Below, piece after piece: positions 1 to 22,000 of a stretch of 64,000 nucleotides of DNA. The stretch lies in contig NC_067282.1 in the NCBI RefSeq assembly GCF_020740795.1, positions 133,047,132 through 133,111,131 of the forward strand. The letters run 5' to 3'. How positions within the stretch are numbered: position 1 is the stretch's first letter; each line of letters opens with the position of its first letter. The notes under the pieces were generated by a model, which was not told where the DNA came from, ran no database searches, and saw nothing but the letters and a program-made list of their open reading frames with translations. Origin of the DNA: Apus apus. Taxonomy: Eukaryota > Chordata > Aves > Apodiformes > Apodidae. The translations under genes were made by a program, and so were the position numbers.

Positions 1-3000
1 AGAACACCCATTGCCTGTGTATGTGCCTTCCAGCTACTGAGAATGTAAATTCTGTGTTGGGAACAGGACTGCATCAATCTGTGCTAGACCTGCTTTCTAG
101 ATTACTGCTGTTGGCATTACAAAGCAAAAGCTGTATGATTAAGCAAATCATAGTTACTGCTCTACTTGTCACATATTTACTTGTAAATACTATAACACCA
201 CTCACTTTTTGCTTTATGACAATTTTTATCAGCTAAATACTTGAGCACTATGTTTTTCCTCTTGTAAATGTCTAGTGATACATTGCCCACTAAATCATAA
301 CAAATCTTAGTTTTAAGTGCAAAGCCTCAACCAAAAAAGGTCTGTTTGTGTATATAATTCCTTGTGCTTTGCAAGTGGTAGGTGAGCAGTTAGTTCTTAG
401 ATCTGCTTTTTATTCCTTCTCTGTAAAGGCAGACGAGTTAGAATGAGAAAGACAGGAGATATATTTTCTACACATGAAGTTGCACTAATAATAATGAATA
501 CAGAGATAACATTATGTGGCTCTTTGAATCTGCTTTTACTGAAAAAGAGAAAATTACTGAAAAAGAGAAAATGGGCTAAAGTCAAACAACATTCAGGGAT
601 TTTTACTGGATCTTATGAGCTACAGCAAGGATTTTTTTTTACTGTGTAGATTGTACTTGCAGATTCATATCTGCTTGTGATCTGTGCCACAAGGAACTTT
701 AAAAAATGACATTACTGCAATGCAATGTTCTCCTCTGCTCTATAATCTGCTTTTTGATATTTTTTTCTAAGAGTTTTCAAGATTTAAAGGTAATTTTATA
801 CAGTCTTTCTCTGTATTATACTCTTTTCTAATTGTGAAATGAACATTTGACAAGCTTGGTTCCATTGTCATGCTTTGCAGGATGGCTCTGAGGATCTAAC
901 TTGTTCAGTTCATTCCTGGAAGCTATAAATTAATCAAGCTTACTTAACATCAGGAACGTTTTTAACCAAAAGACAAAATTATGTATTATGGCTGTCTCTT
1001 AAACTCAATTAAAGCAGCTATTTTGTGTGAATTAAACTTAAACATTCCTGTTGTGAAGCAATGACAGCACATATCCTTGATACCACAAAAAGTGTAGCAT
1101 GTTAAAGAACAGTGTCAGAATGTCATTCCACCATACTTTCTCTTGATCTGTTACTTCCCTTTCTCCTTCTTTGCCCCAGCCTCAGCTGTTCATTCTTGCT
1201 TACTTGCTTCTGTGCCAGTTTCTCAGTTGTATCATTTTGACTGCTTCTCTGGCTAATAGACCATGACGAGAGAGTGTATGCTGCAGTCTTCTGTAAGTTC
1301 AGGGTTTTTATTGGGAGGAGGAAATAAAAGGTGCAAGGATGTTGACAGTAAGAACTTAACTGAGAATGGCTTTTCTATTTAGGGAGCTGGGCTTCTAGTT
1401 GGCAGAATACCAGTGAACGAGTCATACAGAATAAGATTTTTCTTTACAAGAAAAAACAAATATCTGTGTCCTGGTTTGAGCCAATATAACATAGAACTGT
1501 TCTCTGTAGGTACAGCAGGGCACTGTTTCTTTTACCTAGAGTCTGTGGACTGGTGAAGTGTCACAGTATGTGAAAGAGAACAGAGACATCTTGGCAGAAA
1601 TGGAAACAATCTCATGTCCATTCCATTCTGGGGAAATTTAAAGAAAAAAAAAATTATAAGTTAATTTTCAATTGGTGGTATAGGATGACCAGGATGGCAA
1701 TACATGAACAAATGTCTTTAGTTTTATTTGGAAAACAGTGAAGCAGTCATTCAATTCTCTCTTACTCTTTTTAAAGGTGACCAGGGGATCTGAGGTATTA
1801 GTCACTTAGCAGCAACTGGAGTATTACAATGAGATGTGGGGACAACTTTATTTTTTCCACGTTTTTTGTGGATATATCCTAGGCAGCTAAATTGGAAGTA
1901 TGCACACTTTCTTCAGAGCTAGGAAGCAGTATGCTATGGTTTCAGCCAGGAGACTTAATAAATTTCAAGGACAGCTGTGGTCTGGTTTGATTTCTCAGGA
2001 AGGTAAAAGGAACTAATGATGTTGGTTTAAGCAGAATATTGGGACTGAAGTTCTGGATTCACTAAAGCTAGCAATAAACATAAGAAGGAAGGGACTGGAC
2101 ACATCCCCTCAATGGGGGACATCACAGCCAACTCACAAAAGTAGGTTGTAGGAATGTGTTTTATTAGTGTCAATTGCATTTTGAAAGGTATTTTGAGGTC
2201 TTGGGCTGAGAGCTGACTGAAGTCTCCACAACTCAGGATGAATAAAATGCTTGTGAGCAGTTTGGGATGTGTACTGGGCAAGTTGTGTACAACAGGCCTC
2301 CATCTGATATCGGCCCTTTAGTACTTCCAGGCTTCATCCGTGAGTGATTAACAGCTGGACAAACAAGAGCTTCTAGGAGAACCTTCCCATCAAACTATGG
2401 AGAAAGAAAATTCCCTCATGGTCTTTCTGCTGGACATTGGATTTTAGTGTAGATTATATTAAATTGTGTTTTACAAAGTGACTGACAACTTCAGACCAGT
2501 CTAAAAAGCCTTTCAAATTGGCTACACCCCTACATCACCAATTTAGAAACTGATCGATGAAGAGTGTTTTGTCTCTACATGCTCCTTGAAAGAATTATAG
2601 AATTATAACTAATTTCAGTTGACCCATTATTGGTGACCTACATGAAAATATTTTTAGCTGTAGACTTAATAAACCTCTTAAGGCCTCTTTAAGATGGCAT
2701 CCATTAAAAGCTTTTTTTCTGGCTTTTAAATTTTCCATGGGGCAGACAGCCCTTGGAGCATTAATGTCAAGGGCTGGCTTTCACAGCTTACCCATTGCTA
2801 ACAGAATTTCTATGGAGCTAATAGATTGCTTGCACTTGACAACAGGAAAAAGTCCCATGTTTATCAGTGTTTCCACTTTGAAAAGCCTTTTGGCCAGATT
2901 AATAGACACAGAGCTGCAGCATGTGCTTGAGGAAGGCTGGAGTGCTGCCTGGTGTTACAGCAACACAGCAAGGAGTCTGCTGCCTACAAAGGTGAAAAGA

Positions 3001-4777
3001 AAAAGAAAAGGAAAAGGAAAAAGAAAAGGAAAAGAAAAGGAAAAGGAAAAGGAGGAGGGATGTTCAAGGACAGGCAGAAACACAAGTGGTAGCAGTCCTA
3101 ATGCCAGTAGATGGTAATCCTACTAATGTAAACCCAGATGGTGTCACCTTCTCTTCAAGCTGTTACTGTAATGAGTCACCAGCAAGAGCAGCTGATGACT
3201 CCTGAGCAGGTGCTGCAGCTTGGACTGCTATTTGGGGTCATGAGGAGCCACCCTGCTTTGTTGCAACAGAGCCAAGTGTCTACCAAACAGTGCTCCCAAG
3301 ACTGACCTTTTTGTCTTTCTCTCTGACCTTCATCCTGTCCCTCGTCTGGCTTTGTCTAGCTAGACATGTGCCTGGGCCAGCTTCATTGCTCCCTGTACAC
3401 ATCAGTTTGCCTTAACTCTCTGACTTGAGAGCACACAGCTGTCAAGTACCTCTGTAAGAGATAACCTTTAATCATGTCTGGACAGAACGGGGAAAGTTTA
3501 TTTCACTTGTTCACTATTATAATCTTAATCATGTTACTAAATGTACCTCAACCTCAGTAACTATTAGATGTGAAATGCAGCCATTAAATGGATACCTGTA
3601 GAACTTTGGGTATGGGACACGTATGGCTGCAGTATGGTCTCTTACAGGCTTTTCTATAGCAAAGATTGTGGTCTGAGATTTGCAAAAAATGGAATGAACA
3701 TCCCAGTAACAGCCAACGGACTGAGACAAATTCTATTCACCTTTGTGGCATCTAATAATGACTGAATCTTGGTGTTTCCAAAGATTGCACCCAGCTCTTT
3801 GGGGCCAGGATTTCCATGGCCCCACACAGAAAAGCATTATCTTGGTACTCATAAAAAGGCTGAAAAATGTAAGCAGACACCAAGGTTAGAAAATGTGTCT
3901 ATAAGCATATATGTGCCTATGTAGTTAAACCACTTATGCTAATAGATTGTGATAGAGGAACACCTCGCTTTATAAACCTATGATGCAGCAAAAGACACAA
4001 AATTGTATTTTGGTGCTTATGCTGTTAATTGCTCTGTAGATATATGTACCATTTTTCATGGTACAGTGGAGGTAGGGAAAGCCACATTAAATCTTTTGTA
4101 AGTAGAGAGGTATCAAAATATGTGCCTTAAATGCTAAACTGGAAGTTCCTATGCATAAGCCATGATTATCTAGCTGAACTTTTAAATGCCCCCATGAAAT
4201 CATGCTTCTAGTTCTGCTTGGCAAATTTAATGCAAGATAAAGATTAAAGCTACTGAGTATGTTGTCTTTTTGTTTTCTGAATATGCAGAACTTGTGCTTA
4301 TGTTGATCTTGGCAACAAATGAGATTAAAAGAGGTCATCTAAAGATAAGATTGCTTATCCCAACTACCTATACTCTTTCTTTCTCTTAGTCTCCCAGTTA
4401 ATAATAATTTATACTGCTGTATGCCTAGGATGAGGGAGAAAAAGCAGCAGTGTTTCTTCTGAGCTAGTCTAGAATTATCTCCCCCATTCCATGGAGCATC
4501 CAGAAATGATGGAACACATTTGTTGTAGTGGGGAAAAAAACCCTGTTGTTGCATTTGGAGGAAAAAATATAAAAGTTTTCAATAGGAGAGTGAACCCTCT
4601 GCCTGGCATGTGTTGCAGTCCTTATGAGCTTCCTGTGGCCTTGCTGTATTTCCTGGGAATAATCAGTATGAGCCTCATCTCTTGTGCAGTGAGAGATACA
4701 TATTACCACCTTTTAGAGGTGGGAAAGAAGGGATTGATCTGCTAGCTATCAGGACTGCAGTGTCTTACTCCGAACAT
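1..4777. other. Non-coding 5' flank, no gene recognised
   Basis: This AT-rich sequence has no reading frame that I recognise and no convincing exon. In human the neighbour on this side of MANSC1 is BORCS5 in divergent orientation. I looked for its N-terminal coding exon on the minus strand and did not find it, and there is no second CpG island here. The only notable structure is the purine tract near 2990-3060. Confidence 0.6.
2990..3060 (+). repeat. Polypurine (AAAAGG)n-like simple repeat
   Basis: The plus strand is almost entirely A and G here, made of irregular AAAAG and AAAAGG units. It is translated as a Lys/Glu-rich run in a chance 126-codon frame (2737-3117). It is a low-complexity tract, not a protein domain. 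Confidence 0.85.
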
Positions 4778-5523
4778 CATAGAATCACTTAGGTTGGAAA
4801 AGACCTTTAAGATCATCAAGTCCAATCATTATCCCTACTCTACCAAGTCCAGTACTAAGCCATATCCCCAAGCACCACATCTAGACAACTTTTAAACAAA
4901 CCCAGAGATGGTGACTCAACCACCTCCCTGGGCAGCCTGTTTCAATGTCTGACAACCTTTTCAGTGAAAAAGTTCTTCCTAATGTCCAGTCTAAACCTCC
5001 CCTGGTGCAGCTTCAGGCCATTTCCTCTTGTTCTATCACCAGTTCCTTGTGAGATGAGACCAGCACCTGCCTCTTACAACATCCTTTCAGGTAGTTGTAG
5101 AGGGCAATGAGGTCTCCCCTCAGCCTCCTCTTCTTCAGACTGAATAGCCCCAGTTCCCTCAGCAGCTCCTCATAAGACTTGTTCTCAAGGTCCTTCACCA
5201 GCTTCGTTGCCCTTCTTTGGACATGCTTGAGCACCTCGATGTCCTTCTTGTATTGAGGTGCCCAAAAATGGACACAGTACTTGAGGTGTGGCCTCATCAG
5301 TGCCAAGTAAAGAGGGACAATCACCTTCCTGGTCCTGCTGGCCACACTATTTCTAATCAGGCCAGGATCCCATTGGCCTTCTTGTCCACCTGGGCACACT
5401 GCTGGCTCATATTCAGCAACCTGTCAGTCAGAATCCCCAGCTCCTTTTCTGCTAGACAGCTTTCCAGCCACTCTTCCACAAGCCTGTAGTGTCACATGGG
5501 GTTGTTGTGGCCCAAGTGCAGGA
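4778..5523 (-). mobile_element. CR1 LINE fragment, 5'-truncated, antisense
   Basis: The left end begins with the CR1 3' terminus in reverse complement (an ATTCTATG-type tail followed by the conserved block around 4793-4830). Translation of the minus strand from 5399 to 5013 gives the C-terminal part of CR1 ORF2. It includes the run of the form [13 protein letters not shown] and the [16 protein letters not shown] block found in avian CR1 reverse transcriptase tails. The RT catalytic core is absent because the copy is truncated near 5523. It cannot encode an active element. Confidence 0.93.
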
Positions 5524-8180
5524 GTCATCTTTTGCTGAAATGAGGAACAAACCGTTTTTTGCACAATTCAGTTTAAAAATTTGAGTTTGTAATCTGGACC
5601 ATGCACAGACATGATTGAAGTCACATTCATGAGTGGTCTCACTGGCTTTTAAGGAAGAACTGCAGACTTCAAAGGTAAATGTAGTGTTTAAAAACAAAGT
5701 GCACAATGTCCGAAAGGACTACAGCCTAACCAGTGCTTGCCATAATGTCATTTGAGGTTATAAATCAGTTTGGGACAAATTTTAAAAGTAGCTCCATTGG
5801 ATCAGCATATTTAAGTTTAGTTCACATCCTTTCCACTTCTGTGTAATAGACTTCTCACTTCTCTCTGAAGGGGTTTGGTTTACTATTGTGAAAGTTTGAA
5901 TTCATAGAATGTTGCCACACCCTGGAATAGTTTTAATTTACCTACTGATTAACGTGAGTCTGCCACGTGGATTTTTATCACTGACAACATTGTTAAAATA
6001 AAGATATATTTTAATGTGTTAGTTCATGTAGAGTGAGTTCTTGGTTTGCCTCTAATGTGGATTTAACACAAGTCCTCTGTAGTGTTCTGCAGCCTGCAAC
6101 TAAATTAATGTACCTGAAACAGTGTACAGTTGTACATATCTACATTCAAATGTATAAATCTGATGTTTGTTTTACTGTGATCCAAGCAACTTAAAGGCTT
6201 TGGTGAATGTTTTCTGTAATTTCTTATCAGTTTCATTTTTCCTTTATGACTTACTCTGTATGTTCAATGTTTGACCTAATAGAATTGACCTTATTTGAAA
6301 TTGTCTGAATGGCATATTAAACATGCAGCTGCAGGTTCCTCAGAAGGGCCTGGCTAGGCTTTAAGGCAGAAGCTGCATATGGAAAATAGCCCTGACCCAC
6401 CTGTCCTTGTTGACCTGTGGGTGTGCAGCCCTGATTAGATGGGCATAGTTCCCTTGGCCTTGTTGCTGTCACCCAGCATTACAAAATGCAATAGCCACAC
6501 TTTGAATGTGAATACCCACAAACATACATGTATATTTGTATTTGAAGTTCCTCTTGTCTGCACTCAGCTGTTTCACCTTGTAGCGCACCAGCTTCCAAGC
6601 AGAGAGGGGGCAGGAAGACACCTTCGGCAACACAGCTCTGTGACACAGGTCTGGCAAGGTCCTACCATCCTCCTCTCTCTCAGCCTCCCTCCCTTTCCAT
6701 CTCAGTGGGGAGGGAAGCTCAGCAGTCACTGGGCAGTGCTGGCTCTCTCCTAGCCACTGGCAGTGGTTTCTGCGTGGCTTTTGAGGGACCTTGGCTTCCC
6801 TCCACCTCAGCAGCCTGGCCGAGTTGCATCTGCTCTCTCCAGGGACACTGGTTGCACATCCTACAAGGAAGAGGCAGAAAGCAGGAAAAGAAGCAACAGT
6901 GGCTGGACCAGGGCAACTGTGTAATCCTGTAGTATCTCTTCTGCCCTGCTCATATCATAGTCATATCAGCCTTTCCTATACTCCCATCATCATCTAAGCC
7001 TGTCTCTCTGCAGATCTCCACATGCACTATCATTCCAGTACCCCAACACCTCAAACTCTTAATGTTATCCTAACAGTCCTGCTGAAGAGCCATTTTCTTT
7101 GTGACCACCCCACCCAGACCTTCAGCTTTTTTTTTTGAGCTACCTCAGCTTCTCCCACCACCACTATGAAAGCAAAGGCAGGTGGCAGCTGAGACTCTGC
7201 TCAATGCATGGCCCAGCTAATATTTGTGCTTGCTTTTAGTATTCCATCCCACAGTTCATTCACTGTGTTAATAAGTGATACCTTAAATGTTCACATTTCC
7301 TTAAAGCTTTTTCTTTTAATAGTTAAAATTATTATTTTAATAGTTACAATAATTTTAACAGTTTATCATAAGGAAGAAACCTGGCTACCCAAAGTATTCC
7401 TTTACATTTCCCAAACTGAGAAATAAATATTTTCCTAGATAAGAGAAGCTGAAAATAAATTTAAAAAACCAAACCCATAAATAATAAATAATAATAAAAA
7501 AAGCCCCAAGAATGTGAAAAATCACAACAAAACATTAGGAATTGCCCCGAATCAGCCATTTGATGTGAAATGAGAAGGGGCTCAGTGTCTTACAACACTT
7601 AGGTCCAAATAAAAGCCAACACCCAGCTGTATTAACAAAGGAGGTGTGAAGAACAAGTCAGCCTCCAGTCCCTTGGCATGAGCCCACGGTGTCAAGCAGA
7701 GCACAGGGCAGACAGCAGGGCATTGTGAGAAGCAGGATGTAACCCTGCTGCTGCTGCTGCTCTGCTGCACCTTACCCCTTCCAGGGAAGGATCTCAGGGA
7801 AGCAAGAAATCTTACCTCAATTTAATCTTCTTTCTTTAAAGTAGACAGCAAGTGTCTGCCAGAGACGCAATCAGACTCCCTGTTTTTGTTATTCTACTCT
7901 AGCCAACACAGTATGTAAAATAACCTCCCCTTTGGTATCCCTTCACCCCCAACACCTCCCCCCCAAAAAAAAAATACAAAAAACAACCACAAAAAACTAC
8001 AAAAAAGTATTTTATTTACAGACAACTGTATTCTTTTAAGTATGATGAAGGACGAGAGACCTGAAAAAAAGAAGGCATGTATTTTTTTAGCCCTTCCTCA
8101 TGCTCTCCTTATGCTCTAGGCCACTCTTACTCCTAAACACTGCCCCCAAAAATAATAAGGAAAACTTAAAAAGAGGAAAT
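5524..8180. other. Non-coding flank upstream of MANSC1
   Basis: No gene is recognised. The interval 6580-6900 is less AT-rich than its surroundings and is open in several frames on both strands, but it has no CpG enrichment, no recognisable domain and no clear splice structure. A short (CTG)5 run lies near 7744-7763, and A-rich low-complexity sequence lies at 7440-7510 and 7965-8000. Confidence 0.6.
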
Positions 8181-8199
8181 GAACAATTCCCAAGTAAAA

Positions 8200-8872
8200 A
8201 CATGAGCCGAGCAAGCGCGTGCGTGCAGGCTGCCGAGGGAACACCGGCTGAGGTGCCGGCGTGTGCTCCCAGCAGACAGGCTCGTCCCTGCACCTCCCAC
8301 TCAGCAAACACTCTGCGCTGGGCTGGGATTTGGGCAGGACTATTTGGGTAGCAAAGAGACGCGTATCCAAGCATGCACCGGTTCATTCAGACCGGGACAC
8401 GCCCATGAATTGCTTCCCTTACAGCCTCCCCAGAGCGGATCTCGGCTGCCGAGGAGGCAGGCCAGGCTGCCAAGCAAACCCCCCCCTCAGCCTGACCAGC
8501 ATCGCCCCGACCTCCCCCGGCTCCTCCTCCCGCGGCTGCTCCTCCTCCCGGACGTGCCGGCGGGCCGGGGCTCCCGCAGTTCCCCTGCGCTGCTTCCTTT
8601 CCCCGGCAGCGGAGCAGAGCCCAGCCCGGCCCGGTCCGGTCCGGCCCCGCCTCCCCTGCCCTTCCCCGCGCACCGGGGGGACAGCCCGAAAGTGACCCCC
8701 AGAAACGCGTCCTCGCCCCGGCAGCAGAGGCGGCACCTCGGCGGCGGCTTCCCCGGCTACCAGCGCTTCGGCAAACTCGCCTCGAAATCCGGTTCGTGGC
8801 CGAGGACGGACGGTCCGGTACGTCGGTGGGAAGGGGTGGCCCGAGGGCGGCGAAGACCCCAGCCGAGGGGCC
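8200..8872 (+). promoter_or_regulatory. CpG-island promoter and 5' leader of MANSC1
   Basis: GC content and CpG density rise sharply from about 8200 and are highest at 8500-8860, then fall again just beyond the first coding exon. No TATA box is obvious, as is usual for CpG-island promoters. After the ATG at 8405 the next ATG on the plus strand is the predicted start codon at 8873, so the proximal leader carries no upstream ATG. The transcription start site cannot be fixed from sequence. Long open frames on both strands in this island come from its GC richness. Confidence 0.75.
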
Positions 8873-17194
<8,322 letters not shown>

Positions 17195-17521
17195 TGGAGA
17201 GAGGGAATAAGATTGTGAGAAGCATGTCTCATCCTTGAGAGGACAACTCTGAAATGGAAGGGTAGATATTCAAATCTCAGGTGAGGATGAATTCCCTTTT
17301 TTGGCCACTAATGGGAAAGCAGCAGATGGCTTTGGGGAAAATAACTGCTTTTTCTACACTGAACTGTAATGTCTGTCATTTTGGATTTATTACTAAATCT
17401 GGAAAATAAACACTGAAATCCAACTTAAGCTAAGACGGTCTTATATTTAAGGAGAAAAAGCATTTGAGAAGCTTAAACTGTACGGTGACAAGATTAGTGG
17501 AATAGAAGCACACCTAATAAA
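17195..17521 (+). terminator. MANSC1 3' UTR with poly(A) signals
   Basis: A canonical AATAAA hexamer lies at 17405-17410, about 210 bases after the stop codon, and a second AATAAA lies at 17516-17521. The first is the likely main cleavage signal, which would give a short 3' UTR. Actual cleavage sites cannot be seen in the sequence. Confidence 0.7.
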
Positions 17522-18609
17522 TTGAGTACCTGTGCAGTATGTGAGTGTTTTCAATGCTTTTTGCACCTAAATGCCCTAGTGCTGCACAACTGTCTGGCAA
17601 TCCTATTTACTCTATCTGCAGCCTTAAAGGAGTACTTAGTATAGCTTTGCATCCAAATGTTTTTAGGTACAAACAGCAAAAATGGTGGTATAATATAGTT
17701 GGCTTAATTTTCTTTAGCTACATAGAGTTTATAGAGATATATATATATGTATCTTTAATGGTTTTTCTGCACACATCACAAACTATCCTTAAAACCACAT
17801 GTTGCAAATCTGAGGCTTCCTTTTCCAAAGAGCTAGCCACTCTGTAGTACATTTTGTTTTTTGCAACATGTATCACAGAGAAAGAGTTTTTATCATATCA
17901 AAGTAAAGCTAGCTGCAATCAAGCACTTTCGTGACAAAGGGCATGATCAAGTGACTTGCCATATGCATGAGAGAGGACCTGTTCTAATATACACCTAAAT
18001 GCCTAACAGTTAAGACTCAACACCTGATTGCAGAGCAGGCAGAAACTTCTGAGAGGGCTTAGCAAAGACAACAGATGTATTACTGGCAGAAAACACATGG
18101 AAAGGTGTGGTCTCCATTTTCTGAACATCTAAAGGGAGGTTAAAAAGTTTTAACAGAAAATGGTGGCTATGTTGTAGGAGGGTGCCAACCTCAGGGGAGC
18201 TTCCTGCAGTCAGCAGGAGCAGATGAACAAGGTTGCATTTATCTTCATACTTTGGGCATTGTCCTACTTCCCTTACCAGGCTGGTGGTCCTTGAAAGAGC
18301 TGCTTGCAATAGTGCCGGATTTGCTGCCCCTCCTGACTGCACAGAGCTCTTACTGGCTCTCAGAGAACATTTTCTTTGTTTCTAGGGTTATCTTCACATG
18401 GCTGGTACTAAGCATAGCTGCTCCATGTGTTTCCCCACCTCTGCAGCAAGAGGCGAGTGAGAGTACATGTGAGCATCTACACAACTTCCAGTTCATATTC
18501 ACATTGTCCTTCACATACACCCAGTCTAAACCTGATCATAGAATGAAAGACTAGATTTCAAAGTATTCTTGTGACAGGCAGAATAATCAACAACAAACAT
18601 CAAGACAGA
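17522..18609. other. Intergenic sequence 3' of MANSC1
   Basis: No gene is recognised. A small (TA)n run lies near 17738-17750. The 110-codon minus frame at 18342-18010 shows no domain and overlaps a 100-codon plus frame, so neither is supported. Confidence 0.6.
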
Positions 18610-19018
18610 GAGGGAAGGGCAGACTGAGAGAGTTGGGGCTGTTCAGCCTGGAAAAGAGAAGGCTCCAGGGGGACCTTATAGCAGCCTTCCAGTACCAGAA
18701 GGGGCTACAGGAAAGCTGGGGAGGGGCTTTTCACCAGAGAAGACAGTGATACAACAAGGGGTTTTAATCTGACAGAGGGGAGATTTAGGTTAGATATTAG
18801 GAAGAAATTCTTCACTGTAAGGGTGGTGAGGAACTGAAATGGGCTGTCCAGGGAGGTTGTTGATGCCCCGTCCCTGGAGGTTTTTAAGGCCAGGTTGGAC
18901 GAGGTTTTGTGCAACCTGGTCTAGTGGTAGGGCTCACTGCTCATGGCAAGGGGGTTGGAACTGGATGATCTTTAAGGTCCCTTCCAACCTTAATGATTCT
19001 ATGATTCTATGATTCTAA
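18610..19018 (+). mobile_element. CR1 LINE 3' fragment, sense orientation
   Basis: The fragment carries the end of ORF2 followed by the CR1 3' UTR block around 18860-19000 (AGGTTGGACGAGG, then CTGGATGATCTTTAAGG). It ends in three tandem ATTCTATG-type units at 18992-19018. The 5' edge near 18610 is approximate. The copy is strongly 5'-truncated and inactive. Confidence 0.94.
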
Positions 19019-22000
19019 GGGTGCTTCATTAATACAAGGAAATAATTCTATTACAGAGTATGAAATGTGACTCATGTCCAAGAGGTTCTTACATCTGTCA
19101 GGCTTAGTGTGGTGGCGAGCAGGCGTGATCAAAAAATGGCCTCAAGGCAAGTTTTCTGAGAGCTCTAACAATAACTATATGCAGAAAATTATCTGAAAAT
19201 TCCATTATTCAAAGATCAAAGAAAAGTCAATGTTCCTTATGTCAAGAAGTTGAATTCTACTTTATGGGGGCTGGAAATTGCTTTATAGACACAAAACCAG
19301 CTGGTCTTTAGTCTGAATACTTAAATGAAAAACATTCTGGATAGCCTCTTAAAAGTGATCAAAATTACAAAAGAAAGCTATCTCAAGTTCATCAGCTTGT
19401 CTGTTGACTGCACTTTGTTTAACCTCAGGTTTTTTTTGTCTGCATTTTATTTAATAGCTATTTTCAAAGGTTTTTGGTCAAGGAACGTGACAAGGGGAGC
19501 AGCATTTCTGGGAAATGAGTTAATAAAATGATAAGTACTAGGCTCAGTTGTTGGCTGTAAAAATGCAGGCACAGATCTCAGGTTGACTGCAATTTCCTCT
19601 CAAAAAGAACTACCACTGATGCCATCATGGCAGCTCATTGCAGGAGAGGTGCTGAGAACAACCCCTGAATCCTCACTGTGCATTTCTGCTGTAATAACTA
19701 ATTTGTTGGAGGGAGAGACGGTTGCTGTTAATTGATACAGTATAATACAGCAGAGTTACATTCAAGAGAAGGCAGGCAGACATGTCTCAGAGACCTTCAG
19801 AGCACTGGGCACATGTTTGGCTAGTATCACTAGAAACACTCTTCTCCCCTGAACAGCAATGTCTGTCAAGCACGGTGAATGGCAGCAGTAAAACAGAGAG
19901 GTGAACAGGTAGCATGACTAATTTGGTGAGGCTGCTGAGTAGAGTGGCCTTCCACAATTTTTGAGTGAAACAAACAACTTTAAATGTTCTTGCATTAAAA
20001 ATTCTTTTGCATGCTTGAGCAAAGAAAAATAGGTTCTAGGCCGGTGTACCGAAACCCTTTTTTTTTTTTTTTTTCCTTTTCTTTCCCCCTCTATCCATTT
20101 GTCTTCTTGGATTAAGAGCAAACAGAGGATTGTCAGGTGACCACTCTGTATCTTTCAGGACCGGCTTTACAAGCTGTGTTTGAACACTAGAGGGCAACAA
20201 CAGTTTATTAAATGGATTTGACACGTTTTGTGGCTGCCAATTTAAAAATATTTGAAATAGCTTAGTTTTTTTAACTATCCAATCAATGGCTACTTCATTG
20301 CAAAAAAAGTTCAATAGAAAAGCTGCTTTGTTTGTTAGAAGATTATGGGTGAACGATTATATATACACACTTGAAAAACTTCTCCGCATATCATATTGTG
20401 GTAGTGAACAGCTGTAGAAGGCAACAAAACTAAGCATAACTGTTTAAATAATATTAAATCAGATTTAATTATTATCCATGTATTGACACTGCCAATTAAA
20501 AAAGCAGGAAAGAGACATTTCCTATCATTCTTTAAACTCTGCTGCTTAATTATGTACATTTTTTGGAGCTTATTTATTTGTCTGAATAATTCTCTTGTAT
20601 CAGAAAACAGAAAAGAGTGAGACAGTTTTACAAACTAAAAAATACATCCAGTTTTTAATGCTTTTGAACACTGTTTATCTAAAATTTCTGTGCACTCTGA
20701 TTTTTTCATTGTCATCTCCTATGGTCTTAATGGTGCACCACATCCATGTCACTGGATCCTCAGCCATCACAGTATGATGACAACCTGTGCATTTGGGGTG
20801 GCTCTTTCTGAAGGTAACCAGTTACATTATGGTTCAAGGCCAAAAGCTGATTGTCCTTAATCACCTGGAGAGTTTAACAAATGCTGCAGCTGCTTATTTT
20901 CATGTTGTAGCTTTATAGTGCTGAGTAAACATAAGGTGTGTAAATATAGACTGTTGTGAATAGAACTGTTTTGTGATATTGCACAGTAAGGCAAATCACC
21001 TAAATTTTATAACCACTGCAAACAATAAAAAATAAATACATTGTAGTTCTACTTGAGATGGATGAGAAGAGTACCTAGCCCCTACCTCAAAGGGCTGCAA
21101 ACTCAGTATGGCATGTTCTTTTCAAACAGTGCTTCAGTTTATTGTAACTCCTGTAGGAGTAGGAAATGCTTATGCTCGGATTCTTTCAAGCTAAATTACT
21201 AACCAACCAACAGAAACAAAAACAAACAAACAAACGAAAAAGGATTACATGAGAAGACAGTTTAAAAATTGAATCTTCTTTTTCTTCCTCCTACAAAACT
21301 ATCTTAGAGGATTTGAATCTGATGACACCATTAGAGACAGCTTTGATCCCACCATCCCACACCCCCAAACAGAGTTTAAAGTGCCGTTATTGCAGCCAAC
21401 AGATTCTACCCAGTACACCTTCATACAGAGGAGCTATACTTTGTACTCTACCACACTCCTGAAATTGGCCTAGACTGCTGGGCCCTTTCCTATGTGTTAC
21501 TCATTCTCTCCTACAGGTAATATAATTCTCTACCTCCCTGTTCATAGACATTTATGGGATAGCTGCATCCCTTCATCATTCAAAAGCCTTGCACATCCAG
21601 CAAGGTACATGCTATTCCCAGATGCTTTACCAGCCTCTTGATGGATAGGTCTCTTGAAGGACAGGGATATATTGAAAAATTTTCTTCATCTGCAGGAAGC
21701 CTGCACTCACTCTTCATCTCACAGTCTAAATTTGCTTTTATTCTCCTATGTCTTAATACTTCTTGAGGATATCAATGTGCAAAGCACGAAACTGCCGCTC
21801 TTTGTGTTTGTTAGATACATTAAACAATGAATAAATGTACTTCTAAATTTCAGTACAACTACACTGGGATCACTGTTTTCTGCATATTGTGTCACTTAAT
21901 GAAAAAAAACAATATGAGGGCTGTGCATTAACTTCTGTTTTGTTACTTCTCTCCCTCCAACCTGTGAAATGTTATTGTCCTAATGGCAAAGGAGTTTAGA

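Noticed and set aside
6439-6932. Overlapping frames on both strands at 6439-6932
   Set aside because: They are open in several frames at once because this stretch is less AT-rich. There is no domain, no CpG island and no conserved-looking splice sites.
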